Shown here: positions 45,494-55,056 of the stretch, in pieces
How positions within the stretch are numbered: the first letter of the stretch is position 1
How the letters are laid out: each line of letters begins with the position of its first letter
Assembly: GCA_021811615.1 (NCBI GenBank)
Contig: JAJZNW010000001.1
Location: 29,794 to 93,793 of the forward strand
Direction of reading: 5' to 3'
Source of the DNA: Bacteroidota bacterium
Lineage (GTDB): Bacteria; Bacteroidota; Ignavibacteria; Kryptoniales; JAKASW01
DNA: 64,000 nucleotides
The notes under the pieces: model-generated
Databases searched by the model: none
Told to the model about the DNA's origin: nothing
Seen by the model: only the letters and a program-made list of their open reading frames with translations
Made by a program: the position numbers and the translations under genes

Positions 45494-48040
45494 ATGGTCA
45501 TGCCTATGAAACATTCTCCGATATTACCTGGCTTCGCCGCACTTCTGATTTTCCTCTTCGCGTTCCCCATGCCCGGGTACCCGGCCTCGAGGACAACCAG
45601 ACAAAAAAAGACTCTGCCTGTCTACCTCAATCCGAAATATCCGACAGATAAACGAGTGGGCGATTTGCTTCGAAGAATGACGCTGAAAGAGAAGATAGAG
45701 CTCATCGGCGGCAACGAGTTTTCCACAAAGCCTATCCCGAGGCTCGGCATACCTAAGCTCAGGATGTCGGACGGCGCTCTCGGCGTCAGAAGATGGGGCC
45801 CTTCAACCGACTATCCGTGCGGAACAGACCTCGCCGCAACATGGGACACGACATTGATCTCGAAGGTTGGCAGGGCAATAGGGCAGGAACTCAGAGCGAA
45901 AGGCGGCGACATCCTCCTCGGCCCGAATGTGAACATCGCGAGGATCCCTCTTGGTGGAAGGACATTCGAAGCATACGGGGAAGATCCATATCTCACTTCG
46001 AGGATGGCCGTGAGTTATATCGAAGGCTTGCAGAGTGAAGGCGTTGCCGCGACGGTCAAGCATTTCGATGCGAACAACCAGGAATACGAGAGAATGTTCG
46101 TAAACGAAAAAATAAACAAGCTCGCCCTTAATGAAATATATCTTCCCGCCTTCAAAGCGGCCGTCGAGCAGGCGCACGTCTTGTGTGTAATGGCCGCCTA
46201 CAATAAGGTGAACGGTCAGTACTGTACCGATAATCGGTATCTCCTCGAGAAAAAACTCCTGCATGACTGGGGCTTCAAGGGCCTCATAATGTCTGACTGG
46301 GGGGCGGTCCACAGCGCGATTCCGGTAGCGAAAGGTGGTCTCGATCTCGAGATGCCGACCGGACAGTACCTCAACGAGAGCACCTTGCTCCCCGCGATGA
46401 AATCTGGCAGGATAAAAATCAGCTCCATAAACGATAAGGTCCGCAGAATCCTGTGGGTCATGTTCAAGCTCGGATTGTTCGAACATCCTCACATGCCTAA
46501 CCCCGCTTTGATCAACACACCCGAAGACAGGCGTATCGCCTACCGGGCCGCCGTTGAAGGAATCGTTCTTCTGAAAAACGACCGTCATGTCCTTCCGCTC
46601 GACATTCACAGGTTGAAATCGATCGCGGTAATCGGTCCGAATGCGGCAATAGCCAGACCGAGCGGCGGGGGAAGTGCGGCGATAACGCCGATCTATACTG
46701 TGAGTCCCCTACAGGCACTTCGCGCGAAACTCGGGCCCTCAGTAAAAATAAACTTCGCGCAGGGAGTCGAGCTCGCAGGAGACGCTTTCCCATTGAGTCC
46801 GTCGTTCTTTTATCTTCCGGATCGCGACAGTCATGGTCTTGAGGCGGAGTATTTTGACAACGACAGCCTCGGCGGAATGCCGGCGTTCACTACCGTCGAC
46901 AGCGCGATAAACTTCAACTGGTCGGGAAAAGCGCCTGCGCCAGGAGTTCCCGGCGACTTTTTTTCGGTTCGGTGGATCGGCCGGTTCAAGGCGCCCGCTT
47001 CCGGCAATTATGTCTTTAACCTTACGAGCGACGATGGCTCTCGAATGTTTGTGGATGGGAAGCTAGTCATCGACAACTGGGGGCCGCATTCACCAGTCGA
47101 GCGATCTTATGAAATGCATCTGCAGATGGGAAAGTTCTACAATCTAAGGGTAGAATATTTCCAGGGAACAGGCGGGTCGATGGTCGTAATGGGAATGAGA
47201 GAACCACAGTCGGAAATGATCGCGCACGCTGCCGCAGTGGCGAAGCGCTCCGACGTCGCGCTCCTTTTCGTCGGCACGTCGAGCTATTATGAGAGAGAGG
47301 GACAGGATCGCGACAGCCTGGGGCTCCCTGCCGATCAGGATGCACTCATAAAGGCGGTTGCCGGAGCGAACAGGAATACTATTGTAGTCATGATTTCCGG
47401 TGCGCCGGTACAGATGAATCATTGGATCGACGATGTGCCGGGGCTTATGCAGGCCTGGTTCGGCGGCGACGAATCGGGGAATGCGATTGCCGATGTTTTG
47501 CTCGGTAAGCATGATCCATCCGGAAGACTCCCCATCACGTTCCCCGTTAAGTGGCAGGATTGTTCGGCTTACAGTTCCTACAAACGTCACGACAGCTTGT
47601 CCGTCTATAGTGACGGAGTATTCGTCGGCTACAGGTGGTTCGACAAGCATAACATCAGGCCGCTTTTCCCATTCGGATACGGTCTCACTTATACGAAATT
47701 CATTTATAGTGACTTGAAGATCCGGCCGAAGACGGGTAATTATCTGGTGACGTTCAGCGTCAGGAACTCCGGACATGTCGCAGGAGTTGCCGTCCCGCAA
47801 CTCTACATCCACGATGCCAATCCGGGAGCGGACATTCCGGTGAAAGAATTGAAGAGATTCGATCGCATTTCATTGAAACCAGGTCAGACGTCGACGGTAG
47901 CCTTTCTCGTCGACGAAAACACTTTCTCGCATTACAGTCCTCAAAAGGGGAAGTGGATCACAAAGCCCGGAAAATACGATATACTGATCGGAAGCTCGAG
48001 CAGGGATATAAAACTGCGAGGGTCCTTGAGGTTGCGGTAA
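45494..48040 (+). CDS. GH3 beta-glycosidase with inserted PA14 domain
   Basis: About 848 residues from ATG 45494; ATGs at 45500 and 45506 are equally possible and no strong ribosome site separates them. The track start at 45380 lies inside the GH92 gene. Signal peptide ALLIFLFAFPMPGYPA. The GH3 barrel has LRMSDGALGVRRW, VKHFDAN and the nucleophile Asp in IMSDWGA near residue 267. A PA14 domain at about 446-570 (LEAEYFDNDSLGG ... VDGKLVIDNW) is inserted in the second GH3 domain, as in some yeast and bacterial beta-glucosidases, where it shapes the pocket against long chains. A fibronectin-like domain ends it. Likely a periplasmic exo-beta-glucosidase or related enzyme. Confidence 0.94.
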   Translation: MVMPMKHSPILPGFAALLIFLFAFPMPGYPASRTTRQKKTLPVYLNPKYPTDKRVGDLLRRMTLKEKIELIGGNEFSTKPIPRLGIPKLRMSDGALGVRRWGPSTDYPCGTDLAATWDTTLISKVGRAIGQELRAKGGDILLGPNVNIARIPLGGRTFEAYGEDPYLTSRMAVSYIEGLQSEGVAATVKHFDANNQEYERMFVNEKINKLALNEIYLPAFKAAVEQAHVLCVMAAYNKVNGQYCTDNRYLLEKKLLHDWGFKGLIMSDWGAVHSAIPVAKGGLDLEMPTGQYLNESTLLPAMKSGRIKISSINDKVRRILWVMFKLGLFEHPHMPNPALINTPEDRRIAYRAAVEGIVLLKNDRHVLPLDIHRLKSIAVIGPNAAIARPSGGGSAAITPIYTVSPLQALRAKLGPSVKINFAQGVELAGDAFPLSPSFFYLPDRDSHGLEAEYFDNDSLGGMPAFTTVDSAINFNWSGKAPAPGVPGDFFSVRWIGRFKAPASGNYVFNLTSDDGSRMFVDGKLVIDNWGPHSPVERSYEMHLQMGKFYNLRVEYFQGTGGSMVVMGMREPQSEMIAHAAAVAKRSDVALLFVGTSSYYEREGQDRDSLGLPADQDALIKAVAGANRNTIVVMISGAPVQMNHWIDDVPGLMQAWFGGDESGNAIADVLLGKHDPSGRLPITFPVKWQDCSAYSSYKRHDSLSVYSDGVFVGYRWFDKHNIRPLFPFGYGLTYTKFIYSDLKIRPKTGNYLVTFSVRNSGHVAGVAVPQLYIHDANPGADIPVKELKRFDRISLKPGQTSTVAFLVDENTFSHYSPQKGKWITKPGKYDILIGSSSRDIKLRGSLRLR

Positions 48041-48123
48041 CCGAATGGGTGGACTTCACGTCGGCCTGCTTTCTGATCCGGACGAGGACGAAAATCGCAT
48101 TGAATGTGAAAGAAGGAAATAGG

Positions 48124-50310
48124 ATGAATGTTAAATCGATGCTGTTGACAGCATTTTTGATGAGCCTAGTGATCGTGGCGACTTCTTCAGCAAGTACCAG
48201 GATCGATCCTGCGAACGGCCTCGTACTCAGGAACAACCGCGTCGAATTCAAGTTTGCTCCGGAGGGAATGGGACTTGAATCAATGATCGATTTGAAGACC
48301 GGATATGAACACATTCACATAGAGAAGGGTAAACCGCTCCTCTGGAAGGTTGTCTTCGGAAAGGGACTTCAGAGAGGGAGTATCACGAACAACTACAGTC
48401 CCTGCAGTTTTGCTTCGGAAGAAACCCGTGCAGACGGGACACAACATGTGGTCCTTGAGTGGGACAACATGAGGTGGTGGAAGGAAAAACGCGTGGTAAG
48501 CGTTCGCGTGACGGTCGATCTCCCGAAGAACTCGGGCGTGGCGAAGTGGAACATCTTTGTTCAGAACAATTCTGACTACTGGGGATTGTGGGATGTGCAG
48601 TTCCCGAAAGTCAACGGTTTCCCGGCACCGGGCCAGTACGATATTGCCCGGCCTGCCTTCGCCACTGGAGGACTCCTGTATAAGGACTGCCGCGAAAATG
48701 TCGAAGGCACTTTTCACGGCCGCTATCCGTCGGGCGGTTGGGCAATACAGATGATGGCATTCACACACAAGGACAATTCTGTGTATCTGGCCACAATGGA
48801 CGGAAACGGGATGGCAAAGGATTTCGAAGCCGATGCGGCCAAGGGCGACCTTGCCGTGATCAACTATCCCGAAAACATGGGAGTTGCCGGATCCGATTGG
48901 CCGGGATGGTATCCCATTTCGTTCGGCGTGTACCAGGGCGATTGGCTCCAGGCTGCACTCCGTTACAGGAAATGGGCAATTCATCAGAAATGGGCGAAGC
49001 CGCTCGCAGATCGCCACGATATTCCGGAAGCCATGAAGAACGTGGGGCTCTGGGTGCGTGACTTCTGGGTGTGGGACAGCACGAGAGGAACCCCAGAACA
49101 AATGGATGCGCCTCTTATCAGGGCGAGGAAAGAAATAGGCGTCCCGATCGGACTTCACTGGTATTTCTGGGAAAAGAATAAATTCGATAACGACTATCCA
49201 CATTTCTTTCCTCCTAAACCGGGCTTCGAACAGAGGGTGAAGGAACTTGTCGACAAAGGGTTCCTTGTCATGCCATATATCAATGGCAGAAGCGCCGACA
49301 TGAATATTCCCGACTGGAAGAAGTTCGCACCGTATGCGACGTACGACCAGGCAGGTGGATTCATAATGGACACGACAGGGCTTTCGGGAAGGCTTGTCGA
49401 GATGTGCCCGTCCCAGGCCTACTGGCAGAACAAGGTGGCACAGGACGCCGATAGTCTAGTCAGCTATTACGGCTGCAACGGCGTCTACGTCGACCAGGTA
49501 TCGGCTATGAGAGATGAGCTCTGCTTCAACCCCCACCACGGACACCCTCTTGGCGGCGGACGCTGGTGGATCGACGGCAACAGGGAGATGCTGCGGAAGA
49601 TTCAATACGTAGCTCACCGCGATGGGCATGACGCGGTCATCACCACGGAGGGGGCAGACGAAGTCTTCACGGATCTTGTCGACGGTGACCTTATGTGGGT
49701 CGGCCCCACCGACAGGGAAATCCCCCTTATAAATGTAGTGTACTCGGGTTATGCGATTTTTTTCGGCAGCCCGTGCAACTTCGAGAAATGCAGCGACAAC
49801 ATGTTCAACTTCGCCGAAGGGCAGGCTTTTATTTTCGGCAGGCAGAACGGCTGGATGACACTCGACCTGTTTAACGGTAAGTACGCGAGCAAAGTGAAAT
49901 TCCTTCGACAGTGTGCCCGCTACAGGGTTGCGACGAAGGATTTCTATCTTTACGGCAGACTTCTCGGACTCGTCCGGCCCACGAACGAAATTCCCACATT
50001 CACTTCGTCTCACTTCGGCCGCTGGAAACAGAAGCACACAGGGACCGTCCCGGACGTCAAAGCGACAATATGGAGGTCGGACCACGGCAACCTTGGAATT
50101 TTTATGGCGAACTTCGCCGGAAAAGATGTCCCATTCTCGTTTTCAATTGACCCAAAAGAATATGGAATGAAAGGCGACAAATACGAGTTGATAGAGATAA
50201 CGCCGCACGGGAGGGTGCCGGTTAGAACCTTGTCCGGAAAAGTAGATCTTACGGAAACGCTCCGTCCCGCTTCAATCAGGGTAATAGAAATAAAACCGGA
50301 CTCGAATTAG
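48124..50310 (+). CDS. DUF6259-type putative glycoside hydrolase
   Basis: 728 residues; ATG 48124 follows AAGGA by eight bases, whereas the track start at 47953 lies inside the GH3 gene. Signal peptide LLTAFLMSLVIVATSSAS. An N-terminal beta-sandwich (about 25-310) with GGWAIQMMAF and PISFGVYQGDW is followed by a TIM-like barrel: GLHWYFWEKNKFDNDYPHFFPP, VMPYINGRSADM, GCNGVYVDQVSAM, VITTEGADEVFTDLVDGDLMW. The Asp in YVDQ and the acidic residues in TTEGADE are candidate catalytic residues. This matches DUF6259 proteins, whose activity is not established to my knowledge. Its presence between two GH3 genes supports a periplasmic glycosidase role. Confidence 0.82.
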   Translation: MNVKSMLLTAFLMSLVIVATSSASTRIDPANGLVLRNNRVEFKFAPEGMGLESMIDLKTGYEHIHIEKGKPLLWKVVFGKGLQRGSITNNYSPCSFASEETRADGTQHVVLEWDNMRWWKEKRVVSVRVTVDLPKNSGVAKWNIFVQNNSDYWGLWDVQFPKVNGFPAPGQYDIARPAFATGGLLYKDCRENVEGTFHGRYPSGGWAIQMMAFTHKDNSVYLATMDGNGMAKDFEADAAKGDLAVINYPENMGVAGSDWPGWYPISFGVYQGDWLQAALRYRKWAIHQKWAKPLADRHDIPEAMKNVGLWVRDFWVWDSTRGTPEQMDAPLIRARKEIGVPIGLHWYFWEKNKFDNDYPHFFPPKPGFEQRVKELVDKGFLVMPYINGRSADMNIPDWKKFAPYATYDQAGGFIMDTTGLSGRLVEMCPSQAYWQNKVAQDADSLVSYYGCNGVYVDQVSAMRDELCFNPHHGHPLGGGRWWIDGNREMLRKIQYVAHRDGHDAVITTEGADEVFTDLVDGDLMWVGPTDREIPLINVVYSGYAIFFGSPCNFEKCSDNMFNFAEGQAFIFGRQNGWMTLDLFNGKYASKVKFLRQCARYRVATKDFYLYGRLLGLVRPTNEIPTFTSSHFGRWKQKHTGTVPDVKATIWRSDHGNLGIFMANFAGKDVPFSFSIDPKEYGMKGDKYELIEITPHGRVPVRTLSGKVDLTETLRPASIRVIEIKPDSN

Positions 50311-50398
50311 CGTAGATGTACCGGATGAATCATTATATTACTTCTTCAGTTTCGCGCGTCGAACGACTCTCTGTCAAAATTAATTTCAGGATCATACC

Positions 50399-52663
50399 AT
50401 GAAACGAGCTTACTTTGCCATCCTATGTCTTTTTATGCTCTCTGTTTCTTCCTCGGCAGAGGTAAAAGACAGCCGTAATATAAATGAAAGGGTGAAAGCC
50501 CTCCTCTCAAAAATGACGCTTGAAGAAAAAGTCGGGCAGATGACCCAGCTGACCATTCAAACGGTCCAGCATTCAAAGGGCCCGGACGCGGGCATGATCG
50601 ACATGAAGAAGCTTGATAAGGCCATCCTTGAGTACCATGTCGGTTCTCTCCTGAACGTATCCGATTCAGCGTTGTCAATCAGAAGCTGGAACGGTCTGAT
50701 AACGACGATAGAGAACGTCGCGATGAAGTCTCGTCTCAAGATACCGGTCATTTACGGCATCGATGCGATTCACGGTGCGACTTACACGAAGGGTGCGACG
50801 CTGTTTCCACAACCACTGAATATGTCGGCAACATTCGACACGACGCTGCTGAAGAAAGAGGGTGCCATCACCGCACTCGAAGTGAGGGCCTCGGGCATTC
50901 CGTGGATTTTTTATCCGTTGATGGGACTCGGAAGGCAGCCGCTCTGGTCGAGGATTTACGAGACGTTTGGAGAAGACCCGTACCTCGCAAGCAGGATGGG
51001 TGTGAGTTATATCGAAGGCGCTCAGGGAAAAGACATCGGCGCGCCGGACAAAGTCGCCACGTGCCTCAAGCACTACGTCGGCTACGGCTTCCCGCTCACC
51101 GGGAAAGACAGGACCGAGGCATTGATCCCGTGGCGCATGATGGAACAGTACTATCTTCCGCCGTTCAAAGCCGGCGTCGACGCGGGCGCCCCGACGATAA
51201 TGGTCAATTCTGCGGAGGTGAACGGCATCCCGGGCCATGCCAACTACCGCCTTCTCACCGAAGTCCTCCGAAAGCGCTGGCATTTCAAAGGCTTCGTGGT
51301 CTCCGACTGGGGAGATATCAAGAATTTGTATTCGAAGTACCACATCGTCTCTTCTCCCGAAGAGGCGGTCAGGGTCGCCGTCATGGCGGGCGTCGATATG
51401 AGCATGGTGCCGACCGACTACAGCTTCTACAACTATCTCATACGGCTTGTCAAAGCAGGCAAGGTGCCGATGTGGCGAATCAACCAGGCGGTGAGCCGGA
51501 TACTGAAGGTCAAGTTCGAGCTCGGTCTTTTCAAAAACCCTTTCCCTGACAAACGGCTCGCGGCAAAATTCGCTTCTCCTTCTTCGGACAGTACCAACCT
51601 GGAAGCTGCCGAGGAGTCGATAACGCTTGTCAAGAACCAGGGCCATTTCCTGCCGCTGTCGAAGAATATCAAGGTCCTTGTTGCCGGGCCCAATGCCGCT
51701 GAGCTCGCGACGATGAACGGCGGTTGGACAATCACGTGGCAGGGAAATGCTGAAAACCTGTACCCGAAAAACAAACCTAATCCTCTTCAGGCGATCGAGG
51801 CGAAAATCGGCAAAGGGAACGTGACTTATGTACAGGGCTGCACTTACGACTCGCTGACGGATGCGGACTCGGCAGTCGCCGCCGCGAAGAATGCGGACGC
51901 AGTAATTCTTTTCCTCGGTGAGCATACGTATGCGGAGACCGCGGGGAACATAAATAGCCTTGCTCTGCCGTGGGCCCAAATAAAACTTGCCAGAATGCTC
52001 ATTGCCACAGGAAAACCTGTCGTGCTAGTGATGCTCGAGGGAAGGCCGAGAGTCATCAACCCTATAGTCGGCGGTTCGAAAGCGATTCTGGCTGCATTCC
52101 TCCCGGGAATGGACGGCGGCGAAGCTCTGGCAAACATCCTCTTCGGCGATGCAAACCCGAGCGGAAGACTCCCGATAACGTACCCGAGATTTGTAGATGC
52201 GCTGTACCATTATGATCACGGCCGCGCTTCGGTTATGGGCGGAAATGTCTACGATCCTCAGTGGAATTTCGGCTATGGGCTGAGCTACACGACATTTAAA
52301 TACAGCGATCTCAGACTCTCAAAAGAGAAGATCGATGAGCGCGAAAATGAAATTGTTACTGTGAAAGTCACCAACACGGGAAACATGGCCGGGAAAGACG
52401 CCGTTCTCCTCTACCTTGGTGAAAATTACCGGCAGGTTTCGCATCCGGTGAAACAGCTTGAAGGATTCGGGAAAATTTATCTCGAACCGGGACAGTCGAA
52501 GGAAGTGACATTTACGATTTCACCAAAACAATTGTCCTTCATAGGGATTTCAGACAAGAGAATAATTCAACCGGGAACGTTCAAAGTCTCCGTCGGTGAC
52601 TTATCCGGCCAATTCGAGGTCGTCGGCCCGCGTGTAAGGTTCTTTCCCGGATTTTCAAGATGA
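50399..52663 (+). CDS. GH3 beta-glucosidase (BglX-like)
   Basis: 754 residues with a signal peptide (YFAILCLFMLSVSSSAE). The GH3 barrel is complete: LLSKMTLEEKVGQMTQ, IPVIYGIDAIHGATY, LKHYVGYG, and the nucleophile Asp in VVSDWGD near residue 303. The second domain carries NGGWTITWQG and LPLSKNIKVLVAGPNA, typical of the BglX/BoGH3B branch. A fibronectin-like domain (VTNTGNMAGKDAVLLYLG) ends it, and there is no PA14 insert, unlike the GH3 at 45494. It removes terminal beta-glucose from oligosaccharides, probably in the periplasm. The MFS sugar porter gene begins 50 bases downstream. Confidence 0.95.
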   Translation: MKRAYFAILCLFMLSVSSSAEVKDSRNINERVKALLSKMTLEEKVGQMTQLTIQTVQHSKGPDAGMIDMKKLDKAILEYHVGSLLNVSDSALSIRSWNGLITTIENVAMKSRLKIPVIYGIDAIHGATYTKGATLFPQPLNMSATFDTTLLKKEGAITALEVRASGIPWIFYPLMGLGRQPLWSRIYETFGEDPYLASRMGVSYIEGAQGKDIGAPDKVATCLKHYVGYGFPLTGKDRTEALIPWRMMEQYYLPPFKAGVDAGAPTIMVNSAEVNGIPGHANYRLLTEVLRKRWHFKGFVVSDWGDIKNLYSKYHIVSSPEEAVRVAVMAGVDMSMVPTDYSFYNYLIRLVKAGKVPMWRINQAVSRILKVKFELGLFKNPFPDKRLAAKFASPSSDSTNLEAAEESITLVKNQGHFLPLSKNIKVLVAGPNAAELATMNGGWTITWQGNAENLYPKNKPNPLQAIEAKIGKGNVTYVQGCTYDSLTDADSAVAAAKNADAVILFLGEHTYAETAGNINSLALPWAQIKLARMLIATGKPVVLVMLEGRPRVINPIVGGSKAILAAFLPGMDGGEALANILFGDANPSGRLPITYPRFVDALYHYDHGRASVMGGNVYDPQWNFGYGLSYTTFKYSDLRLSKEKIDERENEIVTVKVTNTGNMAGKDAVLLYLGENYRQVSHPVKQLEGFGKIYLEPGQSKEVTFTISPKQLSFIGISDKRIIQPGTFKVSVGDLSGQFEVVGPRVRFFPGFSR

Positions 52664-52712
52664 ACTGTAAACAATCAGGAATAGCACAAATCAGATCAGG
52701 AGTGATCGCACC

Positions 52713-54035
52713 GTGAATAAAAACCTTCTCTTTGCCACAGTTGTGTCGGCGCTCGGCAGTTTCCTCTTCGGCTTCGACACTGCCGTAATTTCCGGTACTA
52801 CAAAGTTCATCACGCAATATTTCAGCCTTACCGACGCGACACTCGGCATAACGGTGTCGATGGCGCTGTGGGGGACGGTAGTCGGATCTATCATCGTAGG
52901 CAAGCCCGGCGATATTTATGGCAGACGGGCCATGCTCCTGATAACCGGCGCGGCGTACTTCGTCTCGGCGATCGGGAGCGCGCTGGCAACAGGCTGGTAC
53001 ACGCTCCTGGCGTTCAGGTTCCTCGGCGGTATCGCGATCGGCGCTGCCTCGGTGATGGCTCCCATGTACATTGCGGAGCTTGCGCCCGGCAGGCTTCGTG
53101 GAAGGCTGGTCGCAGTATCCCAGTTCAACATAGTCATCGGAATCCTCGTCGCCTTCTTCTCAAACTACCTGCTGGTGGGCATCGGACCCGCAAACTGGAG
53201 ATGGATGTTCGGTGTCATGGCCATCCCCGCCGCGGCGTTCTTCGGACTTCTCTTCGTGGTTCCCGAGAGCCCCCGCTGGCTCGTCAAAATGGGAAGGGAG
53301 AAAGTGGCGAGAGCCGTCCTGGAGAAAGTGGGCGCTGAAAACATCGATTCGGAGCTGAACGATATCGCTCGCTCGCTGCAATCCGAAGAAGGCTCGACAA
53401 AGCTTTTCCAGAAGAAGTACAGCTTCGTGATCTGGTGCGCCGTACTCCTCGCGTTCTTTGCCCAGATGTCCGGCATAAACGTCATCATGTACTACGCGCC
53501 GATGATTTTCGAAAAGGCAGGCGCAAGCACAAGCAACGCGATGCTCCAGGCAATCGCCGTGGGCGTGACAAACCTTATCTTCACTATAATCGCCATGTTT
53601 CTCATCGACAAGCTCGGGCGCAGGCCGCTTCTCATGATAGGCGCGGTAGGGATGTTCCTGTCGCTCGCCGGTGCGGCGCTCCACTATTACGACGGCCATC
53701 TCGTCAGCGATCTCGCGATGGTCGGATGCGTCATAGGCTTCGTCGCTTTCTTCGCTTTCTCCCAGGGCGCGGTCATCTGGGTGTTCCTGTCGGAGATTTT
53801 CCCGAACAGGATCAGGTCGAAGGGACAGGCGCTCGGCTCGTTCGTCGACTGGATTGTCAACGCCGTCATCGGCCTGGCCTTCCCGATAGCCCTTTCCAGT
53901 TTTGGAGGCGGGGATGTCTTCATGTTCTTCGCTGTGCTCATGATACCGTTCTTCTTCTTCGTATTGAACGTGATGCCTGAAACCAAGGGAAAGTCGCTCG
54001 AGGAACTCGAAAAAGTAGTTGTCCTCGAAAAGTAA
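52713..54035 (+). CDS. sugar porter family MFS transporter
   Basis: 440 residues, twelve helices. GTG start with AGGAG ten bases upstream. Sugar-porter signatures are present: GSFLFGFDTAVISG in helix 1, GKPGDIYGRRAML between helices 2 and 3, PMYIAELAPGRLRGR after helix 4, VVPESPRWLV after helix 6, QMSGINVIMYYAPMIF in helix 7, and DKLGRRPLL. Related proteins (XylE, GlcP) import glucose, xylose or galactose with protons or sodium. Placed right after the GH3 gene, it probably imports the released monosaccharide, most simply glucose. Confidence 0.94.
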   Translation: MNKNLLFATVVSALGSFLFGFDTAVISGTTKFITQYFSLTDATLGITVSMALWGTVVGSIIVGKPGDIYGRRAMLLITGAAYFVSAIGSALATGWYTLLAFRFLGGIAIGAASVMAPMYIAELAPGRLRGRLVAVSQFNIVIGILVAFFSNYLLVGIGPANWRWMFGVMAIPAAAFFGLLFVVPESPRWLVKMGREKVARAVLEKVGAENIDSELNDIARSLQSEEGSTKLFQKKYSFVIWCAVLLAFFAQMSGINVIMYYAPMIFEKAGASTSNAMLQAIAVGVTNLIFTIIAMFLIDKLGRRPLLMIGAVGMFLSLAGAALHYYDGHLVSDLAMVGCVIGFVAFFAFSQGAVIWVFLSEIFPNRIRSKGQALGSFVDWIVNAVIGLAFPIALSSFGGGDVFMFFAVLMIPFFFFVLNVMPETKGKSLEELEKVVVLEK

Positions 54036-54124
54036 TTGATCCACGGGCCGGTCAATTGCTCGTGGTAGGCTTCAACACCAAAGAGATGGTTTTTTCAAAA
54101 AATAAATCGATGACTGGAGGTAAC

Positions 54125-55039
54125 ATGCATTTCAAAATTTCATTTAATAAAATTGCGGCGGCTGTCGTCGTCTCCTTTTTCGTCGCTGCGAGCTTGTCCG
54201 CTCAGGTTAGAATCCTTCATATCGCCCCGCCAGCTACCGATCCCGCCATCGAAACAGTTCACGGCCCGAACATTGCCCTTTACGATCCCACTGTCCCTTC
54301 GAGGCACCTCCTCTATTTGTTCATAACCGGCACCGGTGGAAGCGCCACTGGCAGCCAGAGGGATGACAGCATCTTCGCCACGTGGGGATATCACGCGATC
54401 AGTCTCGACTATGAAGACAACGTCATCGCCGTCGCATGCGCGCACAGTCTCGACAGCACGAGCTTCGGACGTTACCGTGATGCGATCGTGACCGGCGCTC
54501 CCGTCAGCAAAAAGATCAAGGTAAACAAGGCTAACTCGATACTAAACCGGTTCCAGAAGCTCCTCGTTTATCTTGTTAAACACGATCCCAACGGCGACTG
54601 GGGACAATTCGTCAAAGACGGGCAGCCTGACTGGAGCAAGGTTATTGTCGCCGGGCACTCTCAAGGCGCCGGTCATGCACCTTACATCGCGAAACTCTTC
54701 AAGGTCAACAGGGTGCTAATCTATTCGGGTCCCCAGGATTACATGGACAATCTTCACAGACCGGCACCGTGGCAGGCAATGAAAAGCGCTACGCCACCGT
54801 CCAGATTTTTCGCTTTCCTGGCGATGAAAGATCCTTTCAACGTTCATCACCAGATTGCCAACTGCATGGTGCTCATGCATCTCACGAAGCCGGATACACT
54901 GCTGGTGAAACCTGGTGAAGCGATCCGCGGCGACTATCATATTCTGATCAACACTCTGCCGACGAAGTGGCCGCATGCGTCCACGCTCTTTCCCCAGTTC
55001 AAGAACGTGTGGGCCTATATGCTTTCGGCCGCAGATTAA
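54125..55039 (+). CDS. secreted alpha/beta hydrolase, paralog of the RCC1-fused domain
   Basis: 304 residues; ATG 54125 has GGAGG five bases upstream, while the track start at 54056 does not. A signal peptide (AAAVVVSFFVAASLSAQ) precedes a single hydrolase domain: oxyanion region ITGTGGSA, nucleophile elbow AGHSQGAGH, and a late His in PHASTLF. It is collinear with residues about 410-690 of the RCC1 fusion at 35711, but has no RCC1, Fn3 or sorting domain and is probably periplasmic. The substrate is unknown; an esterase or acyl-sugar role would suit the locus. The next gene starts 17 bases later. Confidence 0.88.
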   Translation: MHFKISFNKIAAAVVVSFFVAASLSAQVRILHIAPPATDPAIETVHGPNIALYDPTVPSRHLLYLFITGTGGSATGSQRDDSIFATWGYHAISLDYEDNVIAVACAHSLDSTSFGRYRDAIVTGAPVSKKIKVNKANSILNRFQKLLVYLVKHDPNGDWGQFVKDGQPDWSKVIVAGHSQGAGHAPYIAKLFKVNRVLIYSGPQDYMDNLHRPAPWQAMKSATPPSRFFAFLAMKDPFNVHHQIANCMVLMHLTKPDTLLVKPGEAIRGDYHILINTLPTKWPHASTLFPQFKNVWAYMLSAAD

Positions 55040-55056
55040 AACAATCGGGTGACGTT

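Noticed and set aside
50675-51979. 434-aa minus-strand ORF opposite the GH3 gene
   Set aside because: Antisense to conserved GH3 motifs; Arg/His-rich composition typical of shadow frames.
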